Positions 37,407 to 44,714 of a stretch of DNA of 64,000 bases are shown here, one piece after another (positions within the stretch are counted from its first letter, which is position 1; every line of letters begins with the position of its first letter). This DNA comes from Akkermansiaceae bacterium. Its GTDB lineage: Bacteria; Verrucomicrobiota; Verrucomicrobiia; Verrucomicrobiales; Akkermansiaceae. The notes under the pieces were generated by a model that was not told the DNA's origin, ran no database searches, and saw only the letters and a program-made list of their open reading frames with translations. Both the position numbers and the translations under genes were made by a program. The DNA lies in contig JAGYIT010000013.1 of assembly GCA_018402445.1 (NCBI GenBank), forward strand, positions 30,468 to 94,467, written 5' to 3'.

Positions 37407-38474
37407 TTAGAAATCGCTGTCCGGATACAGCTCATGGTATTTGATCGCCTCCACGGCGACGGCGGCGGCGGTGCCGAAGATCGTTTCAGCGCTGGCGGTG
37501 CGCGGCACCTGCGCGGCGGGCCGGGCGAGGCCGAGGATGAGCTGGCCGTAATTCTGCGCGCCGCCGAGATGTTGGAGCAGCTTCATGGAGATATGCGCGG
37601 CATCAAGGTTCGGGAAAACCAGCACATCGGCAATGTGGCGTGTCGCGGCATCGGCCAGTTTCGTTTCCGCGGCGCTGGGATCGACCGCCACGTCCGCCTG
37701 CAGCTCGCCGTCCAGATGGATGTCGAGGAACTCGCGGCTGATACGGTCTTTCGCCAGCGCGGTGGCGGCGGCGACCTTGCGCGCTTCCGGCGTGGTCGAG
37801 GAGCCTTTCGTGGAGTGGCTGAGGAGCGCGACGACGGGGGTGCGTCCGAGGAAGTGGTGGGCGAGTTTCCCCGTCTCGATCGCGATGGTGGAGAGCAGGC
37901 TCACATCGGGATCAGGGTTCAGTCCGGTGTCCGCCAGGAAAATCACCCGTTCCTCGCCGAGCAGCGGGAAATGAGGAGCCATCAGCACCGTGACACCGAA
38001 GATGCGGTTGATGCCGGGCTGCGGCTTGATGTTGTGGAGCAAAGCGCGGAAGTAGGAGGCGGGGATCGCCTGGTTGCCGCCCACGATGGCGTCAGCGTGG
38101 CCGTATTGCACCATCATCGAGCCGAAGTAATGCGGGCGGACGATGGTTTGCTCGGTGTCCACCTGGCCGCTGGCGCGGTAGCGGGACATGTTCGCCGCCC
38201 GTTTCACGAAAAGGGGCAGATCCGAGGAGGTCTTCGGATCGATGACGCGGACGAAATTGAGCGGCACCCCGTGCCTCGCGGCCAGCGCCCGGATGGCAGC
38301 GACGTTTCCGAGCAGAATGGGCGCGACGGCCTCCAGCGCGACCATGCGCGCCGCGGCCTCGATCACTCGGATGTCCTCGCCCTCGGTGAAAACCACCCGT
38401 TTCGGATGGCTTTGGAGCTGTTCGATGAGATGGCGGGTGACCTTGTTGTGGTCAGGAGGAGTGGCAGCGGGCAT
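37407..38474 (-). CDS. pta: phosphate acetyltransferase
   Basis: A 355-residue protein of the phosphate acetyl/butyryl transferase family, short form without the N-terminal DRTGG domain. Blocks seen are KRVVFTEGEDIRVIEAAARM at the start, MMVQYGHADAIVGGN, VIFLADTGLNPDPD, ALLSHSTKGSS, and VFPNLDAAHISMKLLQHLGG then AQNYGQLILGLARP. The LARPAAQVPRTASAETI segment is the family's C-terminal substrate-binding signature. It converts acetyl-CoA and phosphate to acetyl phosphate. No acetate kinase gene is next to it. The start at 38474 is preferred over an extension to 38534. A butyryl-specific enzyme is an alternative. Confidence 0.85.
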   Translation of the reverse strand: MPAATPPDHNKVTRHLIEQLQSHPKRVVFTEGEDIRVIEAAARMVALEAVAPILLGNVAAIRALAARHGVPLNFVRVIDPKTSSDLPLFVKRAANMSRYRASGQVDTEQTIVRPHYFGSMMVQYGHADAIVGGNQAIPASYFRALLHNIKPQPGINRIFGVTVLMAPHFPLLGEERVIFLADTGLNPDPDVSLLSTIAIETGKLAHHFLGRTPVVALLSHSTKGSSTTPEARKVAAATALAKDRISREFLDIHLDGELQADVAVDPSAAETKLADAATRHIADVLVFPNLDAAHISMKLLQHLGGAQNYGQLILGLARPAAQVPRTASAETIFGTAAAVAVEAIKYHELYPDSDF

Positions 38475-38543
38475 GGGGAAAAACGGTTTGGGCGTGGGTG
38501 TGATGCTGGGTCTTCGCGCGAGCGAAATCAACACCCGAGATTC

Positions 38544-39002
38544 CTACCGCTGGTTGAACCGTGACATTTCACGCTGCGCCTCGCGCAGCTCGACCTTTTC
38601 CTTGAGGTCGTGGCGTTGATCGGAGTGGGTTTTGCCTTTGCCGACGCCGATCTCGACCTTCACGCGGCGGTTTTTCCAATACATGCGCAGCAGGGGCAGG
38701 GTGCAGCCCTTGATGGCGGTCTCGGCCGCGAGCTTGAGGATCTCGCGCTTGTTGAGAAGGAGGCGGCGGGGGCGTTTGGCGGTGTGATTGAACCATTCGC
38801 CGGCCGTCTGCCAGGGCTGGATGTCGCAGCCGTAGAGGAAAACCTGGTGGCCTTCGACGCGCGCGAAGGCGTCGGAGACGTTGATCTTGCCGGCGCGGAT
38901 CGATTTGACCTCGGTGCCTTTCAGCTCAAGACCCGCCTCGTATTTGTCGAGGATATGGAAATCCCGGCCGGCCTTGCGGTTCGTGGCGATCTCGGCGCTC
39001 AT
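38544..39002 (-). CDS. smpB: SsrA-binding protein SmpB
   Basis: A 152-residue SmpB. It starts IATNRKAGRDFHILDKYEAG, then LELKGTEVKSIRAGKINVSD, both near-universal blocks. RPRRLLLNKREI and LPLLRMYWKNRRVKVEIGVGKGKTHSDQR follow, and the basic C-terminal tail LKEKVELREAQREMSRF inserts in the ribosome. It binds tmRNA for trans-translation. No tmRNA gene was recognised nearby. It lies 22 bases from the omega subunit gene on the same strand. Confidence 0.96.
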   Translation of the reverse strand: MSAEIATNRKAGRDFHILDKYEAGLELKGTEVKSIRAGKINVSDAFARVEGHQVFLYGCDIQPWQTAGEWFNHTAKRPRRLLLNKREILKLAAETAIKGCTLPLLRMYWKNRRVKVEIGVGKGKTHSDQRHDLKEKVELREAQREMSRFNQR

Positions 39003-39024
39003 GGCCTGTAGGGCAGGATACCGA

Positions 39025-39231
39025 TCAGATCGACATCGGCTTGTCGATCAGCCTGATCTTGCCCTCGATGATCTCGGTGAGCGCAATATCCGCAGCGCCC
39101 ATGCTGGGGCGCGTTGGAATCAGCGGTGAGCGCCCGCTGTTGAGCTGACGGACGCGTTGAGAGACCAGGTTGATGAGAACCAGAGGGTCGGTGACAATTT
39201 CTGCAGCCTGTTCGACAAGATCGCTTTTCAT
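39025..39231 (-). CDS. rpoZ: RNA polymerase omega subunit
   Basis: A 68-residue protein. The omega fold is seen in DPLVLINLVSQRVRQLNSGR, then ADIALTEIIEGKIRLI, equivalent to the FxLVxxAxxRARQL and ALxEIxxGKI blocks of RpoZ. The ATG at 39231 gives a compact omega-size protein; the frame extends 51 codons further upstream, with a proline-rich stretch that is not family-like. It lies in a probable unit with smpB. Confidence 0.82.
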   Translation of the reverse strand: MKSDLVEQAAEIVTDPLVLINLVSQRVRQLNSGRSPLIPTRPSMGAADIALTEIIEGKIRLIDKPMSI

Positions 39232-39408
39232 GGTGGAGCCGGGAGGTTGCGAAGTGGGTCGCGCTTGCCCGAACTGGATCACATTTTCCGGGACGGGCGG
39301 CGGGCTTTCTTCGCTCAAAACTAATTGGGTGGACGGTGGCGGGTTGGGTGTGAAACCAGAGATCGGTGGGCTTTGCAAGTCCAATCTCGACAGTTTCGGG
39401 GATTTTCC

Positions 39409-39804
39409 TCATTTAGGCATCAGGTCGATCCCGAATTTGCGCAGGAGGATCACAGTGATCCAGAAAAAGCCCGTGGTCAGGGCGCAGTTCGCGGCGAGGG
39501 CGGGCCAGAACGCCCAGCCGTGGCGCAGCATCCAAGGCAGGATGAGGAACATGGGTAAGGTGGGCAGCACGAACCAGAAGGTTCCCTCCGCGTGCCCGGC
39601 GATTTTCGAGGAGGGCTGGCCGCCCTGCCACATCCAGATCATCGCCAGCAGTGAGGTGAGGGGCAGCGCGATCAGGAGCGCGGAGAGCTTGTCGCTGAAG
39701 AGCTGGATCTTGTTCACGAACAGGATGATCACCGCCGTCAGCATAACTTTCACGATGTCGAAGGGCGTGAAGGAGAGGAATTCCCCGAGGGTTGGCTTGC
39801 TCAT
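39409..39804 (-). CDS. DUF3147-like membrane protein
   Basis: A 131-residue protein with four membrane helices: about 15-32 (VKVMLTAVIILFVNK), 40-58 (ALLIALPLTSLLAMIWMW), 75-95 (TFWFVLPTLPMFLILPWML) and 100-120 (AFWPALAANCALTTGFFWIT). The family match to DUF3147 is from size, topology and the IWMWQGG turn. The start MSKPTLGEFLSF is taken; the longer frame reaches back over the divergent RNA-binding gene. Function is unknown. Confidence 0.65.
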   Translation of the reverse strand: MSKPTLGEFLSFTPFDIVKVMLTAVIILFVNKIQLFSDKLSALLIALPLTSLLAMIWMWQGGQPSSKIAGHAEGTFWFVLPTLPMFLILPWMLRHGWAFWPALAANCALTTGFFWITVILLRKFGIDLMPK

Positions 39805-39892
39805 GGGAGGGATTTTCCGGCGCGGCGGGCCGGCTTCAACATAAAACGCGGGAAAGTTGACCCCCCGGCTCATTCGGCTAAAGTCTGCGCAT

Positions 39893-40342
39893 ATGACCGC
39901 CGCCGAACTCTCCGCCAAAATCCTCGACGCCATGCTCGGGCACCTCGGGATCGCCGCTGAAATCCAGATCCAGGAATCCGAGGACGGGCCCACCCTCCAG
40001 GTGTTTTCCTCGGAAAAGGAAACGATCATCGGCGAGAACGGCGACCGCCTCGACGATTTTCAATACCTCGTGAACCGCATCCTCAAGCGCCAGATGCCGG
40101 ACGCGGTGCGGGTGAAGGTGGATTGCGAGCATTTCCGCTCCATGCAGGAGGATCAGCTCAACGAGGAGGTGCGCGAACTCATCGGCCTAGTGAAAACCCA
40201 GCACAAGACCTACCGCATGCGCCCGCTCAACGCCTACTACCGCCGCCTCGCCTACAACGTGATCGCCGAGGACAGCGGGGTCATCGCCACTTCTCCGCCG
40301 GGCGACGACCGCCTCAAGCGCATCAGCATTTCCCCCAAATAA
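39893..40342 (+). CDS. KhpB/Jag-like RNA-binding protein (KH + R3H)
   Basis: A 149-residue protein. The KH domain is at about 25-85: LQVFSSEKETIIGENGDRLD has the GxxG-type loop (GENG), then FQYLVNRILKRQ. The R3H-like domain is in the C-terminal 50 residues: MRPLNAYYRRLAYNVIAEDS, then GVIATSPPGDDRLKRISI. In Jag/KhpB the R3H core is RxxxH; here RRLAYNV has Tyr in place of His, so RNA contact there may be altered. The Jag N-terminal domain is absent. It likely binds small RNAs or mRNA. The gene is divergent from the DUF3147 gene, with about 88 bases between starts. Confidence 0.82.
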   Translation: MTAAELSAKILDAMLGHLGIAAEIQIQESEDGPTLQVFSSEKETIIGENGDRLDDFQYLVNRILKRQMPDAVRVKVDCEHFRSMQEDQLNEEVRELIGLVKTQHKTYRMRPLNAYYRRLAYNVIAEDSGVIATSPPGDDRLKRISISPK

Positions 40343-40354
40343 CCCGCTGCCATT

Positions 40355-40822
40355 ATGAAAAAATTCCTCTTTGATTGCGGCACGCGTGACGCCACCGCCT
40401 CCCTCGGCATCCTGACCCTGCGCATCGGCACCGGCCTGCTGATGATGCTCGGCCATGGCATTCCGAAAATCCAAGGCTTCGCGGAAAAGAAGGACGGCTT
40501 TCCCGTGCCCGATTTCTTTCCGCTGAAATACATGTCCAACCCCGTCAGCCTGATGGCCACCATCGGCGCGGAGGTCGGCTGCGCCGCGCTTCTCATCCTC
40601 GGCCTCGCCACCCGCCCCGCCGCGTTCATCCTCGGCTTCACCATGGTCGTCGCCGCCTTCAACATCCACGCCTCCGGCCCCTGGTTCCTCGGCGGCGCGC
40701 CCGGCCCCAAGGAACCCGCCCTCCTCTACCTCATCCCCGCCCTCGCCATCCTCCTCACCGGCGCTGGCCAATACTCATTCGACGCCAACATCCTGAAAGA
40801 AGGCCGCCGCAAAAAGTGGTGA
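40355..40822 (+). CDS. DoxX family membrane protein
   Basis: A 155-residue protein with four membrane helices. SLGILTLRIGTGLLMMLGHGIPKI is the DoxX N-terminal signature with the conserved GHG-type turn, then GAEVGCAALLILGLATRPAA, FILGFTMVVAAFNIHA, and LLYLIPALAILLTGAGQYSFD. It starts 12 bases after the KhpB-like gene, so co-transcription is likely. DoxX proteins are linked to redox/thiosulfate or oxidative-stress functions; the specific role here is unknown. Confidence 0.88.
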   Translation: MKKFLFDCGTRDATASLGILTLRIGTGLLMMLGHGIPKIQGFAEKKDGFPVPDFFPLKYMSNPVSLMATIGAEVGCAALLILGLATRPAAFILGFTMVVAAFNIHASGPWFLGGAPGPKEPALLYLIPALAILLTGAGQYSFDANILKEGRRKKW

Positions 40823-40840
40823 GCGGAAATTTCCTCTTCA

Positions 40841-40887
40841 TTGAAGTTTGAAGTTTGAAGTTTGAAGTTTGAAGTTTGAAAGTTGAA
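40841..40887. repeat. tandem heptanucleotide repeat (TTGAAGT)n
   Basis: Five perfect copies of TTGAAGT followed by a sixth variant copy and a partial one. They end three bases before the TTG start of the thioesterase gene, so they form its whole leader. The same motif type occurs singly near 55070-55100. Confidence 0.85.
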
Positions 40888-40889
40888 TT

Positions 40890-41234
40890 TTGGAAACGCA
40901 CCGCCTCGTCCTCCCCGGAGACCTGAACCACTACGGTTTGCTCTTCGGCGGCCGCCTGCTCTCATGGGTCGATGAGGCCGCGTGGATCGCCGCTTCCGCC
41001 GAGTTCCCGCATTGCCAGTTCGTCACCATCGCCATGGACAAGGTCGAGTTCCGCCACGGCGTCGGCGACGGCACGATCCTCCGCATTGCCTGCGAAATGA
41101 CGCGGATGGGAAAAACCTCCGTGGCCTACCAGGTCCGCGTTTTCGATGCGAAAACCGCGCCCGATGTCGCCGTTTTCCAAACGAACGTCACCTTCGTTTC
41201 CGTGAACGACCGCGGCGAGAAGCGGGCGATCTGA
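40890..41234 (+). CDS. acyl-CoA thioesterase (hotdog fold)
   Basis: A 114-residue hotdog protein of the YciA/acyl-CoA hydrolase type. It starts at TTG: METHRLVLPGDLNHYG is the family N-terminus, so this unusual start is well supported. LFGGRLLSWVDEAAWIAAS is the catalytic helix with the conserved Asp, then FVTIAMDKVEFRHGVGDGT and VAYQVRVFD. It hydrolyses acyl-CoA esters in the cytosol; chain-length preference is unknown. The leader is a heptanucleotide tandem repeat, which may affect translation. The next gene starts 9 bases downstream. Confidence 0.88.
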   Translation: METHRLVLPGDLNHYGLLFGGRLLSWVDEAAWIAASAEFPHCQFVTIAMDKVEFRHGVGDGTILRIACEMTRMGKTSVAYQVRVFDAKTAPDVAVFQTNVTFVSVNDRGEKRAI

Positions 41235-41243
41235 TTTCGGCAG

Positions 41244-42824
41244 ATGCTCCACACCATCGATATCGTCCTGCCGCTGGAGGTTTCCGAAGATCCGGAAGCC
41301 CGGCGCCATGCGGCGGCGCGGACGCTCGGGGTTTCTCCGGACCGGGTGCGGGGATTGCGTTTGCGGAAACATTCCATCGATGCCCGGCAGCGGCAGGTGA
41401 AGGTGCAGCTCCGGCTCGAGGTGGCGGTGGATGAGGAATTGCCTGAGGAACCCGTGCCCGTATGGTCGGCTCCGGCATTGGGCGAGAGCGCGAAGCGCGT
41501 GCTGATCATCGGCGCGGGGCCGGCGGGGTTGTTCGCGGCGCTGCGTTGCCTGGAGCTGGGCGCAAAACCGATCATCCTGGAGCGCGGCAAGGACGCCTCG
41601 GCGCGGCGCTTCGATCTCGCCCCCATCCTCCGCGAGGGGCGGGTGATCGAGGACTCGAACTACTGCTTCGGCGAGGGCGGCGCGGGCACTTTCTCCGACG
41701 GGAAACTCTACACCCGCGCCACGAAACGCGGGCCGGTCGCGGAGGTTTACCGCGTCCTCGTCGCCCACGGCGCGCCGGAGAAAATCCTCACCGACGCCCA
41801 CCCGCACATCGGATCGAATCTGTTGCCCAACGTGGTGAAGGCGATCCGGCAGTCGATCCTGAACCACGGCGGCGAAGTCCATTTCCACGCGAAGGTGAAC
41901 GACCTGCTCCTTTCCGGAGGGAAAATCCGCGGGGTCGCGACGACCGACGGCAGGGAATTTCTCGCCGACGCCACCATCCTTGCCACCGGCCACTCGGCGC
42001 GGGACATCTACGCCCTGCTCGCGGAAAAAAACATCCTGATGGAGCACAAGCCTTTCGCGATCGGCTTCCGCATCGAGCACACCCAGCCGTTCATCGACCA
42101 CCGGCAATACCATTTCCCGGAAGGCCAGCCGCGCCCCGACCTGCTGCCCGCCGCGCGCTACCGGCTCGCGACGAAGATCGCCGACCGCGGCGTGCATTCC
42201 TTCTGCATGTGCCCCGGCGGCTGGATCGTCCCGGCGGCGACGGAAGACGCACAGGTGGTCGTCAACGGCATGTCGCTTTCGCGCCGCGACTCGCCCTTCG
42301 CGAACTCCGGCCTCGTCACCACCATCGAGCCGGAGGATATCGCGCATGGCATCCCGCAGCACGGCATCATGGCGGGCATCGCGTTCCAGGAAAACATCGA
42401 GCGCACCGCAAAGGCCGCCGGGGGCAACGCCGTTCTCGGCCAGATCGCCCCCGCCCAGCGCGCCTCCGATTACCTTTCCGGGAAAATCTCCGCCGACCTA
42501 CCGGAAACATCGTACTTCCCCGGCCTCCACGCCGCCCCTTTGCACGAGTTGTTGCCGAAAGCCGTCACCTCGCGCATCCGCGAAGGCCTGCGCCTCTTCG
42601 ACCGCCAGATCCGCGGCTACGCCTCGCGCGAGGCCTTGCTGCTCGGCTTCGAGACCCGCACATCCTCGCCCCTCCGCATCCCCCGCGAGGCGGAAACCCT
42701 GCGCCACCCCGAGATCGCCGGCCTTTTCCCCTGCGGCGAGGGCGCGGGCTACGCCGGCGGCATCGTATCGGCCGCTTTGGATGGGCTGAAGTGCGCGGAG
42801 GCAGCTTCCAATCCGCGAACTTGA
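41244..42824 (+). CDS. FAD-dependent oxidoreductase (COG2509-type)
   Basis: A 526-residue flavoprotein. The N-terminal 70 residues form a small domain (RRHAAARTLGVSPDRVRGLR, RQVKVQLRLEV). The FAD-binding motif is RVLIIGAGPAGLFAALRCLE, with GxGxxG near residue 90. A family-specific block, DSNYCFGEGGAGTFSDGKLY, follows, then GIMAGIAFQENIERTA, and PCGEGAGYAGGIVSAALDGL closes the FAD site at the C-terminus. This is the uncharacterised FAD-dependent dehydrogenase family that also occurs widely in Bacteroidota and Firmicutes. It starts 9 bases after the thioesterase gene. Confidence 0.88.
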   Translation: MLHTIDIVLPLEVSEDPEARRHAAARTLGVSPDRVRGLRLRKHSIDARQRQVKVQLRLEVAVDEELPEEPVPVWSAPALGESAKRVLIIGAGPAGLFAALRCLELGAKPIILERGKDASARRFDLAPILREGRVIEDSNYCFGEGGAGTFSDGKLYTRATKRGPVAEVYRVLVAHGAPEKILTDAHPHIGSNLLPNVVKAIRQSILNHGGEVHFHAKVNDLLLSGGKIRGVATTDGREFLADATILATGHSARDIYALLAEKNILMEHKPFAIGFRIEHTQPFIDHRQYHFPEGQPRPDLLPAARYRLATKIADRGVHSFCMCPGGWIVPAATEDAQVVVNGMSLSRRDSPFANSGLVTTIEPEDIAHGIPQHGIMAGIAFQENIERTAKAAGGNAVLGQIAPAQRASDYLSGKISADLPETSYFPGLHAAPLHELLPKAVTSRIREGLRLFDRQIRGYASREALLLGFETRTSSPLRIPREAETLRHPEIAGLFPCGEGAGYAGGIVSAALDGLKCAEAASNPRT

Positions 42825-42857
42825 TATCACCCGAAAACATCAAATTTCTGTGACGTT

Positions 42858-42947
42858 ATGAAAACGGCCACCGTGCGAGACTTGCGATACGATTTCCCGG
42901 AGATCGAGGCGTGGCTGGAAGGCGTGTCTGAAGAAAACGTGAGGTGA
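42858..42947 (+). pseudogene. truncated Phd/YefM-type antitoxin
   Basis: Only 29 codons: [20 protein letters not shown], then EGVSEENVR and a stop. The start matches the N-terminus of Phd-type antitoxins ([20 protein letters not shown]). The rest of the gene and any toxin are missing. It lies just before an ABC-transporter fragment on the other strand. Confidence 0.65.
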
Positions 42948-42969
42948 TCGGTTTTCCACGCAATAGCAG

Positions 42970-43116
42970 GAGCGGGGGTTCTCCAGCAGTGTGCGGGCGA
43001 TGGACAGGCGCTGTTTCTCGCCGCCGGAGAAACGGATGCCGCGCCCGCCCATCACGGTGTCGAGGCCTTTGGGCAGGGTGCGGATGAAGTCGGCGGCATT
43101 GGCGAATTTCAGCGCG
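42970..43116 (-). pseudogene. fragment of an ABC transporter ATPase domain
   Basis: The minus strand reads [20 protein letters not shown], then [20 protein letters not shown] and RTLLENP. This is the Q-loop-to-signature region of an ABC exporter, with the C-motif FSGGEKQR. Walker A, Walker B and the membrane domain are absent, and both ends break off in unrelated sequence. It is flanked by the Phd relic and the sulfatase. Confidence 0.75.
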
Positions 43117-43279
43117 GCTCATAGCTTATCAGCGGGAAGCGCAGGGTGTGTCGGATTAGGCGGAGCATGGGGCGATTCGGAATGATTTTGGCGGGAAACC
43201 CTTCGCGTGGCGAACTGTGATTTCCGCCTACCGGGGCTTCTTTCTGGCCAATGACCGCCCGATGTGGAGCATCGCTGGA

Positions 43280-44701
43280 ATGAAGATGCTCGCGAAAACA
43301 AGTTTTGCCCTCCTGCTTTGCCTCACCACCGCCCATGCCGCCGAAAAGCCCAACGTCCTGTTCATCGCCGTCGATGACATGAACAACGACCTCGGCTGCT
43401 ACGGCCACCCGACGGTGAAATCGCCGCACATCGACCGCCTCGCGAAAGCGGGCACCCGTTTTGAAAAAGCCTACTGCCAGTTTCCGCTGTGTTCGCCGAG
43501 CCGCACCTCGATCATGACCGGCCTGCGCCCGGACACCACGCGCACCTACGACCTGCAATACCATTTCCGCAAACACCTGCCGGATGTCGTCACGCTATCG
43601 CAGCTATTCAAAAACAACGGCTATCACGCGGCGCGGATCGGGAAAATCTACCACTACGGGAACCCCGGCCAGATCGGCACGAACGGGCTCGACGATGAGG
43701 CGTCGTGGTCGGAGCGCATCAATCCAAAGGGTCGTGACAAGGACGAGGAGCACCTGCTCACGAATCACACCCCGCAGCGCGGGTTGGGCAGCTCGCTGAG
43801 TTTCCAGCGGGCCGAGGGCGCGGACGAGGAGCAGACGGATGGCATCGTCGCCACGGAAACGATCCGGCTTCTTGAGAAGCACAAGGACGAGCCGTTCTTC
43901 ATCGCCGCGGGTTTCTACCGCCCGCATTGCCCGTATGTGGCTCCGGAAAAGTATTTCGATCTCTATCCGCTCGAAAAGGTGCCCGCACCGAAGGGGCCGT
44001 TCGATCACATGAAGAACGTGCCTCCCGCCGCGCTGTCCTTTTGCAAGCCCTGGCCGTGGTTCGGCGTCACCGCGGAGCAATCGCGCGAGTCCCTGCAAGC
44101 CTACCACGCCACGATTTCCTTCGTGGACGCTCAGGTCGGAAGGTTGCTCGATGCGGTGGATCGCCTCGGCCTCGCGGAAAACACGATCATCGTTTTCTGG
44201 AGCGACCACGGCTACCATGTCGGCGAGCATGGCCTTTGGAAAAAGCAGAGCCTCTTCGAAGGCTCCGCGCGCGTGCCGATGATCATTTCCGCCCCCGGCC
44301 AGAAAACGAAGGGCGGCGTCTCGCCCCGCACCGTGGAGCTGGTGGATCTTTTTCCGACCCTCGCTGATCTCGCCGGACTGGAGCCTCCCGCGAACCTGGC
44401 CGGAGCCAGCCTCAGGCCGCTGCTCGACAAGCCCGACGCCGAATGGAGCCGCCCCGCCTTCACCCAGGTCTGGCGCGGAAACTTCGCCGGCCACAGCGTC
44501 CGCACGGAACGCCATCGTTACACCGAATGGGATAACGGCAAGCAGGGCGCCGAGCTCTACGACTACGAAACCGATCCCGGCGAACTCCGCAACCTCGCCA
44601 ACGATCCGCAACACGCCGCCATCGTCGCGGAACTCAAGGCGCTCATCGGGAAAAACTGGGCTGACGAATACCGGCCCAAGGGCGCAAGCAAGAGGCGCTG
44701 A
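43280..44701 (+). CDS. sulfatase (iduronate-2-sulfatase-like)
   Basis: A 473-residue exported sulfatase. The signal peptide is MKMLAKTSFALLLCLTTAHA. It continues KPNVLFIAVDDMNNDLGCYG, with the metal-binding Asp pair. The catalytic cysteine is in LCSPSRTSIMTG, matching CxPSR, which needs conversion to formylglycine. The later metal/His block is VFWSDHGYHVGEHGLWKK. The C-terminal pattern LYDYETDPGELRNLANDP is standard. Sequence style is closest to iduronate-2-sulfatase/choline-sulfatase groups. It acts on sulfated sugars in the periplasm. An anaerobic- or FGE-type maturase is not visible in the window. Confidence 0.93.
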   Translation: MKMLAKTSFALLLCLTTAHAAEKPNVLFIAVDDMNNDLGCYGHPTVKSPHIDRLAKAGTRFEKAYCQFPLCSPSRTSIMTGLRPDTTRTYDLQYHFRKHLPDVVTLSQLFKNNGYHAARIGKIYHYGNPGQIGTNGLDDEASWSERINPKGRDKDEEHLLTNHTPQRGLGSSLSFQRAEGADEEQTDGIVATETIRLLEKHKDEPFFIAAGFYRPHCPYVAPEKYFDLYPLEKVPAPKGPFDHMKNVPPAALSFCKPWPWFGVTAEQSRESLQAYHATISFVDAQVGRLLDAVDRLGLAENTIIVFWSDHGYHVGEHGLWKKQSLFEGSARVPMIISAPGQKTKGGVSPRTVELVDLFPTLADLAGLEPPANLAGASLRPLLDKPDAEWSRPAFTQVWRGNFAGHSVRTERHRYTEWDNGKQGAELYDYETDPGELRNLANDPQHAAIVAELKALIGKNWADEYRPKGASKRR

Positions 44702-44714
44702 GGACACCCCGCCC

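Noticed and set aside
40841..40887. Possible CRISPR-like array from regularly repeated units.
   Set aside because: The units are contiguous 7-mers without spacers and there are no cas genes; it is a simple tandem repeat.
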